The position numbers and the translations under genes are program-made. Positions 34,193 to 40,673 of a DNA stretch of 64,000 nt are shown one piece after another. Positions within the stretch are counted from its first letter, which is position 1. Each line of letters opens with the position of its first letter. Under the pieces are notes generated by a model that was given only the letters and a program-made list of their open reading frames with translations, made no database searches and was not told the DNA's origin. Source of the DNA: JBBRYW01 sp038253945 (lineage in GTDB: Bacteria > Actinomycetota > Thermoleophilia > Gaiellales > Gaiellaceae); the NCBI GenBank assembly GCA_038253945.1, contig JBBSGR010000003.1, positions 1 through 64,000 on the forward strand, written 5' to 3'.

Positions 34193-35167
34193 TCACTCCT
34201 GGAAGAGGACGCTGATGCTCTCGCGTCGGTGGATCCGCCCGATTGCCTCCGCGAAGAGCGGCGCAACCGAGACGACCGTCACCTTTGCTGAAAGCTCGAC
34301 GGGCTGCGTCTCGATCGAGTCCGTGATGATCAAACGCTCGATCGGGCTGCGGTCGAGGCGCTCCATCGATCCCTCTGCGAAGACGCCGTGGGTGACGACA
34401 GCGGTGACGGAACGTGCGCCGCGCGCTCTGAGCTGCTCGGCCGCCTCCACCAGCGTGCCGGCGCTGATCGTGAAGTCGTCCACGACGACGGCGTCGCGAT
34501 CGGCTACCTCGCCGATGATCTCCACGAGCTCGGCGGTCTCACCGTGACCCTCACGGACCTTGTCGGCGATTGCGGCGCATCGAGCCGACGCGCGAATCTG
34601 CGAGCACGTTTGGCGAACCCAGAATCCGGCGAGACGACCACGGGATCTCGCAGGCGCGCTCGCTCGCTCGATCGCGGAGCAGAGGTAGGGCATGGCGTAG
34701 AGGCCGTCCACGGGTACTCGGAAGAAGCCCTGGATCTGCGGCGCGTGCAGGTCGAGCGTCACTACGCGGCCCGCGCCCGCTGCCTCGATTGCATCGGCAC
34801 AGACACGTGCGCGTATCGAGACCCTCGGCTCGTCCTTCTTGTCACCCTTGGCGTAACTGAAGTACGGAACGACTACCGTGACGGAATCTGCGCTCGCGCG
34901 CGAGAACGCGTCGATCCAGAACAGCAAGTCCATAAAGTTCGCATTGGTCGGAAAGACCGTCGACTGCACCACGTAAACGCTTCGGCCGCGCACGTTCTCG
35001 AGCACGCGCACGAACAGCGTTCCCTCCGAGAAGCGGATGACCTCGCTTGCGCTGATCTCGACCCCCAGCTCCCTGCAAATTGCCGCCGTCAGGCGAGCGG
35101 GCGGCGGAGGACGCTCATCCCGACCGCGAGGTCTAACACACGACGGGCTCCAGTCCCGCGGTGCCAC
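34193..35167 (-). CDS. prs: Ribose-phosphate pyrophosphokinase-like gene, frame-damaged
   Basis: 324-residue open frame of the PRPP synthetase family: RFSEGTLFVRVLENVRG, SYAKGDKKDEPRVSIRAR, TLDLHAPQIQGFF and the PRPP loop VVVDDFTISAGT are clear. Two segments are abnormal. At 34567-34665 the frame reads a basic nonsense run while the next frame encodes DPVVVSPDSGFAKRARRF, the expected phosphate-site strand, so one insertion and one deletion offset each other. At the N-terminus the ATG near 35118 is out of frame with AAICRELGVEIS, implying another indel at 35085-35115. Either a decaying second prs copy or assembly errors. The functional prs may lie elsewhere. Confidence 0.75.
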   Translation of the reverse strand: MAPRDWSPSCVRPRGRDERPPPPARLTAAICRELGVEISASEVIRFSEGTLFVRVLENVRGRSVYVVQSTVFPTNANFMDLLFWIDAFSRASADSVTVVVPYFSYAKGDKKDEPRVSIRARVCADAIEAAGAGRVVTLDLHAPQIQGFFRVPVDGLYAMPYLCSAIERASAPARSRGRLAGFWVRQTCSQIRASARCAAIADKVREGHGETAELVEIIGEVADRDAVVVDDFTISAGTLVEAAEQLRARGARSVTAVVTHGVFAEGSMERLDRSPIERLIITDSIETQPVELSAKVTVVSVAPLFAEAIGRIHRRESISVLFQE

Positions 35168-35231
35168 GACCTACGCGGACGAGATCCACCCGTTCCTCGC
35201 TTGGCCGCGGTTCGACCGCCAGACGGGTCAG

Positions 35232-35304
35232 TGCGCCTGGCAGGAATCGAACCTGCGACCTCGCGCTCCGGAGGCGCGCGCTCTATCCCCTGAGCTACAG
35301 GCGC
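35232..35304 (-). tRNA. tRNA-Arg(CCG)
   Basis: Complete 73-nt cloverleaf on the minus strand: acceptor GCGCCTG/CAGGCGC, D stem GCTC/GAGC, anticodon stem CGCGC/GCGCG with loop CTCCGGA (anticodon CCG), T stem GCAGG/CCTGC with loop TTCGATT. No encoded CCA. It reads CGG codons. Confidence 0.97.
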
Positions 35305-35416
35305 TAGCCGGGCTCAGTGTACCGCCGTCACTCGCGCGCCGGAACTCGCACCGGCCTCCGGGCGCGGCGACTCCGTGCGTGGAATCACGTGGCCCAGCAA
35401 CTAGGGTTGATGGTCA

Positions 35417-36442
35417 GTGGACGTAACGGCTCGCATCGCGACGCTCAGGCTTGCGGAGACGTTCGTCATCTCCCGCGAGTCCCAGGACGAGGCGAGCGTC
35501 GTCCAGGTCGAGATCGAGCACGATGGCGTCTCGGGCTACGGCGAGGCGGCGCCGATCGAGCGCTACGACGAATCGGCGGAGAGCGCGCGCTCATTTCTCG
35601 AGGAGAACGCCGGCCTGGTCGGCGACGACCCGTTCGCGCTGGAGGAGATCGGTGGTCGACTCGCCGCGTGCTCCGGTGAGCAGGCGGCCAAGGCGGCGCT
35701 CGACGCGGCGCTGCACGACCTGTGCGGCAAGCTCGCCGGCCTGCCGGTGTGGCGCCTGCTGGGATTGCCCCGCCGGGGTCCGCCCACCTCGTGGACGATC
35801 TGGCTTGGCACCCCCGACGACATGTCGCGGCGAGCGGAGCGGGCGGCCGGCCGCCACCGGCGGCTGAAGCTCAAGCTGGGCGGCGGCGACGGCCTCGACG
35901 TCGAGCGCGTGCGGGCGGTGCGCGGGGCGACCGAGCTGCCGCTGCAAGTGGACGTGAACGAGTACTGGTCGTTGGACGAGGCGCTGGACGCGCTCCCGCA
36001 GCTTGCCGGGCTCGGGGTCGAGTACTGCGAGCAGCCCCTGCCCGAGGGAGACACGGGCGGCCCCGAGCTCAAGCGGCGCTCACCGCTGCCGATCTACGTC
36101 GACGAGGACTGCCACTCCCTCGCCGACGTGGCCGCGTGCGCCGAGCGCGCGCACGGGATCAACATCAAGCTGGCCAAATCGGGCGGAATTCGCGAGGCGA
36201 TCCGCATGGCGCACGCCGCCCGCGCGCTTGGACTCGGCGTGATGCTCGGCTGCATGATCGAGTCGGGCCTCGGGATCTCGGCGGCGTGCCAGCTCGCGAG
36301 CCTCTGCGACCACGTCGACCTCGACGGCAACCTCCTGCTGACGGAGGACCCGTGGCCGGGCGTGGACTTCGTCGACGGCGTCCAGCTACCCTCGGAGGCA
36401 CCGGGCCTTGGAGTCAGAGAAGCGGTACCTCGTCCTCGCTGA
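35417..36442 (+). CDS. dgcA: DgcA-like enolase-superfamily racemase/epimerase
   Basis: 341 residues of the muconate-lactonising/dipeptide-epimerase subgroup of the enolase superfamily. The acid-base lysines are in RLKLKLGG (Lys151 and Lys153) and NIKLAKSGG (Lys251). Metal ligands are Asp179 (DVNEYW), Glu205 (EQPLP) and Asp229 (YVDEDC). By fold it could be an L-Ala-D/L-Glu epimerase. Its overlap with a DUF1611 gene points instead to the DgcA/DgcN pair, in which DgcN acetylates D-glutamate and DgcA racemises N-acetyl-D-glutamate. That would recycle D-Glu from peptidoglycan. The GTG start at 35417 is the first in frame. Confidence 0.88.
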   Translation: MDVTARIATLRLAETFVISRESQDEASVVQVEIEHDGVSGYGEAAPIERYDESAESARSFLEENAGLVGDDPFALEEIGGRLAACSGEQAAKAALDAALHDLCGKLAGLPVWRLLGLPRRGPPTSWTIWLGTPDDMSRRAERAAGRHRRLKLKLGGGDGLDVERVRAVRGATELPLQVDVNEYWSLDEALDALPQLAGLGVEYCEQPLPEGDTGGPELKRRSPLPIYVDEDCHSLADVAACAERAHGINIKLAKSGGIREAIRMAHAARALGLGVMLGCMIESGLGISAACQLASLCDHVDLDGNLLLTEDPWPGVDFVDGVQLPSEAPGLGVREAVPRPR

Positions 36443-37454
36443 GGGCATGTCGCAGGACCCCCACTACGGGAAGACAGCGCGCGGGGTGATCCATTACGGA
36501 GCGGATCCCGTCGTCGCGATCCTCGACTCGGAGCATGCGGGGGAGACGTACCGCAAGATCCCCGTCGTCGGTTCGGTGAACGACGCGCTCTGCTTCAACC
36601 CGACGACGGCGCTCGTCGGCGTCGCCACACAGGGTGGACGCTTCCCGCCTGCGTGGCGCGAGCTCTTGAAAAATTGCATCGCCAAGGGTCTCGATCTCGA
36701 GAACGGGCTGCACGAGTTTCTGACGGGCGACGACGAGCTCGTCGCCCTCGCCGCGCGCCACGGCGTCGAGCTCCGCGACTTGCGGAAGCCGCCTCCGCAT
36801 CTCAACGTGCCGACGGGCGAGAACCTGCGCCTGCCCGCGCTCGTCGTGCTGACGGTCGGCTCGGACTGCGCGATCGGAAAGATGACGATCGCGCTCGAGC
36901 TCGACCGCGAGGCGAAGCGCCGCGATCTTCGCTCGGTGTTCGTCCCGACCGGGCAGACCGGGATCGCGATCGCGGGCTGGGGCATCTCGGTCGACGCGGT
37001 CGTGTCGGACTTCCTCGCAGGCGCGGCCGAGCGCCTCGTGAGCGAAGGCGTCGAGCGCGGGGGAGAACTGCTCTGGGTCGAGGGCCAGGGCTCGCTGATC
37101 CACCCGCAGTACTCGGGCGTAACACTCGGCCTGCTGCACGGGAGCGCGCCGCACGGCCTCGTTCTCTGCCACCAGGCCGGCCAGCTCTTCGTCGACGGGG
37201 ATCCCGCCTTTCCGATTCCCACGCTCGGCGAGCTCGTCGAGCTGCACGAGCGGGCCTCGCTGATCGCGCGGCCGGCCCGGGTGGCGGCAATCGCGCTGAA
37301 CACGCGCGAGCTCGACGAGGCCGGGGCCCGAGCCGCGGTCCGCGCCGCCGAGCAGGAGACGGGACTTGTGGCCGACGATCCCGTTCGCTTCGGCGCCGCG
37401 AAGCTCCTCGACGCCGTGCTCGCGCGCTTGCCCGAGCCGGTGGCGTCGGCGTGA
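36408..37454 (+). CDS. dgcN: DgcN-like DUF1611 protein (D-glutamate N-acetyltransferase)
   Basis: 348 residues from TTG 36408, overlapping dgcA by 35 bp. The N-terminal Rossmann-like domain (YLVLAEGMSQDPHYGKTARGVIHY) is followed by a P-loop-like domain with VLTVGSDCAIGKMTIALELD near residue 146 and FVPTGQTGIAIAGWGI. DUF1611 proteins were long of unknown role; DgcN members of marine bacteria were reported to N-acetylate D-glutamate. The unusual TTG start is chosen because it restores the family N-terminus. Coupling to dgcA supports the D-Glu catabolic assignment. Confidence 0.85.
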   Translation: MESEKRYLVLAEGMSQDPHYGKTARGVIHYGADPVVAILDSEHAGETYRKIPVVGSVNDALCFNPTTALVGVATQGGRFPPAWRELLKNCIAKGLDLENGLHEFLTGDDELVALAARHGVELRDLRKPPPHLNVPTGENLRLPALVVLTVGSDCAIGKMTIALELDREAKRRDLRSVFVPTGQTGIAIAGWGISVDAVVSDFLAGAAERLVSEGVERGGELLWVEGQGSLIHPQYSGVTLGLLHGSAPHGLVLCHQAGQLFVDGDPAFPIPTLGELVELHERASLIARPARVAAIALNTRELDEAGARAAVRAAEQETGLVADDPVRFGAAKLLDAVLARLPEPVASA

Positions 37455-37936
37455 ACGTCGCCGTCATCTCCGACACCCATCTGCCGCGGGGCATGCGTCG
37501 TCTGCCGGCTCGCTGCCTCGATCAGCTCTCGCGTGCCGACCTCATCCTCCACGCCGGCGACTTCGTCGCGTCGAGCGTGCTTGCCGAGCTCGGCGAGCTC
37601 GCCCCTGTCGAGGCCGTCTACGGAAACATGGACGAGGCGGCGCTGAAGGCGGCCTTGCCCGAGCAGCGCGTGGTCGAGGTCGGCGGCGCGCGGATCGGCA
37701 TGGTGCACATCCCCGGGCGGCGGCTGGGCCGCGCCGAGCGGCTGGTGGCCGTGTTCCCCGGCTGCGACGCTGTCGTCTACGGGCATACGCACGAGCCCGA
37801 GGCGACGCGGTTCGACGGCGTTTGGATCTTGAACCCCGGTAGTCCGACGGAGCGGCGGCGCGCACCGAGCCGGGCGATGCTCGTGCTCGCCGTCGCGGAA
37901 GGGTCGGTGGAACCGCGGTTGCTCGACCTGACTTGA
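37451..37936 (+). CDS. YfcE/MJ0936-type metallophosphoesterase
   Basis: 161 residues from GTG 37451, overlapping the dgcN stop (GTGA). Metal ligands follow the family order: ISDTH (Asp, His), HAGDF (Asp), YGNMDE (Asn), MVHIPG (His) and YGHTHEP (His, His). NPGSPTERR is the typical end of the fold. These small enzymes hydrolyse phosphodiesters or phosphomonoesters in vitro; the natural substrate is usually unknown. The operon link with dgcA and dgcN is positional only. Confidence 0.9.
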   Translation: MNVAVISDTHLPRGMRRLPARCLDQLSRADLILHAGDFVASSVLAELGELAPVEAVYGNMDEAALKAALPEQRVVEVGGARIGMVHIPGRRLGRAERLVAVFPGCDAVVYGHTHEPEATRFDGVWILNPGSPTERRRAPSRAMLVLAVAEGSVEPRLLDLT

Positions 37937-37976
37937 CACGAACACGCGTTCGCTCTATCGTGGGAACACATGTTCG
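37933..37976 (+). promoter_or_regulatory. SOS promoter with two LexA boxes
   Basis: TTGACA (37933-37938) and TATCGT (37956-37961) with a 17-bp spacer form a promoter. CGAACACGCGTTCG (37939-37952) matches the actinobacterial/Bacillus LexA consensus CGAACRNRYGTTYG at every position and fills the spacer. A second site, GAACACATGTTC (37964-37975), also fits the core and overlaps the ATG at 37970. Confidence 0.88.
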
Positions 37977-38209
37977 CCCGCGTCACTCTCGTTCTCGTCA
38001 CTCTCGCCGTCGCTTGGGCGGTGTTCGCGCGCGGCACGGGGGCCTCCGCTCCGGAGCACACATACACGGTCAAGCCGGCGGACACCCTGTGGTCGATCGC
38101 CGCCTCCGAGTACAGCGGCGATCCGCGGGCCGGCGTGTGGAAGATCAGGGAGCGCAACCACCTGCTCGGCACGATGCTCAGGCCGGGCCAGCGGCTCCGC
38201 CTGCCCTAG
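37970..38209 (+). CDS. Small membrane LysM protein, probable SOS-induced division inhibitor
   Basis: 79 residues: an N-terminal membrane helix (ARVTLVLVTLAVAWAVFA) followed by one LysM domain, HTYTVKPADTLWSIAASEYS to the C-terminal MLRPGQRLRLP. This is the architecture of YneA of Bacillus and of ChiZ/Rv2719c of mycobacteria, LysM proteins induced in the SOS response that block septation. Here two LexA boxes cover the promoter and the start codon, which strongly supports the same type of role. lexA is not in the window, whereas YneA and Rv2719c sit beside lexA. Not homology alone but architecture plus operator supports the call. Confidence 0.85.
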   Translation: MFARVTLVLVTLAVAWAVFARGTGASAPEHTYTVKPADTLWSIAASEYSGDPRAGVWKIRERNHLLGTMLRPGQRLRLP

Positions 38210-38263
38210 AGCGAAGGTCGGCGCAGCCGGCCCTCCGGGCTGCGCCCCTGCAATCATCCCGGG

Positions 38264-39274
38264 ATGGATCTCGACGTCGTCTTCCTCGGGACATCCGGCT
38301 CCATGCCGACTGCGAAGCGTGCTCCCACGGCGATTCTCGTCCGCCGCGGCGGCGACAAGTTCCTGTTCGACTGCGCGGAGGGGACGCAGCGGCAGCTGCT
38401 CCGCTCCGCGGTGGGGCTCGTCGACCTGCGAGAGATCTTCCTGACGCACTATCACGCTGACCACTATCTCGGCCTGCCCGGGATGCTGAAGACCTTCTCG
38501 CTGCGCGGGCGTGAGATCCCGCTCGCCCTCTACGGGCCGCCCGGACTGAACGAGATCTGGGCCAGCCTACGGCGCATCTTCGGCAAGCTGAGCTACCGGG
38601 TCGAGCTCGGTGAGCTGCGGCCGGGCGACGTGGTCGAACGCGACGATTTTCGCCTGGAGCCGTTCGCGGTCGCCCACGGCGTCTCCGCGATCGGCTACGC
38701 GCTCGTGGAAGAGGAGCGCCCGGGCCGATTCGACGTCGCGGCCGCCGATGCGCTCGGCGTCCCGGTCGGGCCGGAGCGGCGCCTGCTTCAGCTAGGCCAG
38801 GCGGTCGTCATGCCGGGGGGCCGGACTGTCCGCCCGGAAGACGTGCTGGGAACGCCCCGCCCCGGCCGCAAGCTCGTGATCAGCTCGGACACTGCGCCGT
38901 CGGCGACCGTGCTCGAGGCCGCTGCGGGCGCCGACCTGTTGATCCACGAGGCAACGTTCGCCGAAGAGGAGAAGGAGCGCGCTCGGGAGACCGCCCACTC
39001 GACGGCCCTCGAGGCCGCACAGCTTGCGCGGGCCGCCGAGGTGCGCTTCCTCGCCCTGACCCATCTCTCGAGCCGCTACTTCGGACCGGAGCTCGCCCGC
39101 GAGGCGAGAGCGGTCTTTGCGAGTACGGTCGTGCCGAGGGACTTCGATACGATCGAAGTGCCCTTCGCGGACCGCGGCGAGCCGCAGCTCGTGAGGGCCG
39201 GAGCGCTTCGCGAGCGGCCCGAGGCGGCGACGGAACGTCGTTCGGTCCCGGCGGTGGAAGAGAGGCCAGCATGA
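38264..39274 (+). CDS. rnz: Ribonuclease Z
   Basis: 336 residues of the metallo-beta-lactamase superfamily, ELAC1/RNase Z type. It cuts the 3' trailer from tRNA precursors, needed here since neither tRNA gene encodes CCA. Motifs: FLGTSGSMPTAKRAPTA, FDCAEGTQRQ, LTHYHADHYLGLPG (metal site), SSDTAPS (metal Asp), HEATF and LTHLSSRY (His). The GLG-type exosite arm is present around 105-150. The C-terminal 30 residues are a variable tail. It overlaps the DUF2007 gene by 4 nt. Confidence 0.92.
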   Translation: MDLDVVFLGTSGSMPTAKRAPTAILVRRGGDKFLFDCAEGTQRQLLRSAVGLVDLREIFLTHYHADHYLGLPGMLKTFSLRGREIPLALYGPPGLNEIWASLRRIFGKLSYRVELGELRPGDVVERDDFRLEPFAVAHGVSAIGYALVEEERPGRFDVAAADALGVPVGPERRLLQLGQAVVMPGGRTVRPEDVLGTPRPGRKLVISSDTAPSATVLEAAAGADLLIHEATFAEEEKERARETAHSTALEAAQLARAAEVRFLALTHLSSRYFGPELAREARAVFASTVVPRDFDTIEVPFADRGEPQLVRAGALRERPEAATERRSVPAVEERPA

Positions 39275-39504
39275 CCCAGATGGTTCAGGTCGCGGTAACC
39301 GGCGACATCACGGAGGCGGAGGAGCTGCGGGACATCCTCAGCGCAGCGGGAATCGACTCGGTGGTCGAGCCGGCCGTCGAGCAGCATGGGAGCGCGACGG
39401 GGGATGCGCCGCAGAAGATCCTGGTGCCGGAGAGGTCGCTCCAGGCGGCCCAGGACGCGATCGAGTCGCTGACGGAGTCGGACGAGCTCGTCTCCGACGT
39501 CTGA
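39271..39504 (+). CDS. DUF2007-like small protein
   Basis: 77 residues: VAVTGDITEAEELRDILSAAGIDSVVEP and then QKILVPERSLQAAQDAIESL form a single beta-alpha-beta unit typical of DUF2007 (once proposed to be signal-transducing) proteins, in which residue pairs follow an ACT-like fold. It starts with an ATG overlapping the rnz stop, so it is coupled to tRNA processing, probably only by position. No catalytic motif is visible. Confidence 0.75.
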   Translation: MTQMVQVAVTGDITEAEELRDILSAAGIDSVVEPAVEQHGSATGDAPQKILVPERSLQAAQDAIESLTESDELVSDV

Positions 39505-39526
39505 CCGCGTCTCAGACGAAGAGCCT

Positions 39527-39622
39527 CAGCCGCTGCGCGAACGCGAACCGGGTCGCGTACACGAGATTGCTCGTGAGCACCTCGAACGTGCAGGTCGAGC
39601 GCCTCGGAGCGCCGGACGGCCT
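39527..39622 (-). repeat. Partial duplicate of the glycosyltransferase 3' end
   Basis: Positions 39544-39622 match 40691-40769 nearly base for base, in the same orientation. On the minus strand both read a C-terminal stretch such as APRRSTCTFEVLTSNL. Only the end of the gene is present, so this is a fragment of a duplicated or exchanged GT-C gene. The rest of 39505-39784 shows no other gene. Confidence 0.8.
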
Positions 39623-39784
39623 CGCAGGCACGGGTCAGGCACACGAGCGGCATCTTCGACCACGACAAGATCCGCGGATCCTGTGGTGGCGCCCATATCC
39701 CCTACAGTGGGCGCTTCCGCCGTCCTTGCATCGATTGATGCTCGCGACCCAGAAGCTCGGCTACTCGCCTGAAGGAGATTCGTC

Positions 39785-40552
39785 ATGATGCACGCCTGGG
39801 GTCGCCTCTACGGCTTGAGCGTCGTGCTGGGGGCGCGGGCGCTGCTACGCCGCGGGCCTTCTCGCGAGGCGGCGATCCGAATCTTGATCCCCCTCGACCC
39901 GAGCCGGTACCTCGAGCTGCCATGGGCGCAGCGGCTGCTGCGTGCGCGGCCGGGCGAGCGCGTCCTCGACCTTGCGAGTCCGAAGCTGCTCGCCGTCGCG
40001 CTGGCGCGGGCCGGTGTCGAGGTGGCCTCGGTCGACGCGCTGCCTTCGGAGGTCGAGCTGTGGCGGCGGCTCGCGCCCGAGGCCCACTTCGAGGTCGCCG
40101 ACGGGCGCGCGCTTCCGTTCGCCGACGCGAGCTTCCAACGCGCCTACTCGATCTCGGTCGTCGAGCATATCCCGGACGACGGCGACGAGCGCGCCCTCCG
40201 CGAGTTGGCGCGGGTCGTCGAGCCAGGCGGGCGTATCCTCCTGACCGTGCCGTACGCAGAGACGTACTGGGAGGACTGGCGCGACCGGCCCGTCTACGCC
40301 TCGGCCGGCGCCGCGACGCGCTACTTCTTCGAGCGCTGGTACGACGGCGCGCGCCTCGACCGGCTCTTGGCGGCCGCACCCGTCCATGAACTCTCGCGCG
40401 AGCTCGTACGTCTGGAGCCGAACTGGAACCGTCTCTACAACCGGCACTTCCCGAAGCTTCTGCCGCTCGGGCCGTTCTTCGGTCTGCTCGGGCGCGAGGT
40501 CGCCGGCCGCGGCGGCGACGTCGCCCGGCTCGTCCTGGTGCGCTCAAGATGA
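39785..40552 (+). CDS. SAM-dependent methyltransferase
   Basis: 255 residues of the class I (Methyltransf_11-like) fold. Motif I is LLRARPGERVLDLASPKLLA, unusual in lacking the GxGxG glycines; the acidic loop is SVDALPSE, motif II ADGRALPFADASFQ, and the post-motif segment is ELARVVEPGGRILLTVPYAE. A C-terminal region contains several aromatic residues (TRYFFERWYDG). The substrate is unknown. It is flanked on both sides by copies of the GT-C gene 3' end, with GT-C on the opposite strand, so it may act in the same cell-surface or glycolipid pathway or have been inserted by exchange. Confidence 0.8.
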   Translation: MMHAWGRLYGLSVVLGARALLRRGPSREAAIRILIPLDPSRYLELPWAQRLLRARPGERVLDLASPKLLAVALARAGVEVASVDALPSEVELWRRLAPEAHFEVADGRALPFADASFQRAYSISVVEHIPDDGDERALRELARVVEPGGRILLTVPYAETYWEDWRDRPVYASAGAATRYFFERWYDGARLDRLLAAAPVHELSRELVRLEPNWNRLYNRHFPKLLPLGPFFGLLGREVAGRGGDVARLVLVRSR

Positions 40553-40673
40553 ACAGAGGGGCCCGACACCGGCAGAAGCGGCGACGAGGATCGCCGCTCG
40601 CCGACTTCGGCCGCGCCGCGGGCAGGTGCGCACGGTCATCGATTTCGTTATGGGAAGGGCGGACTGTCGTTCT

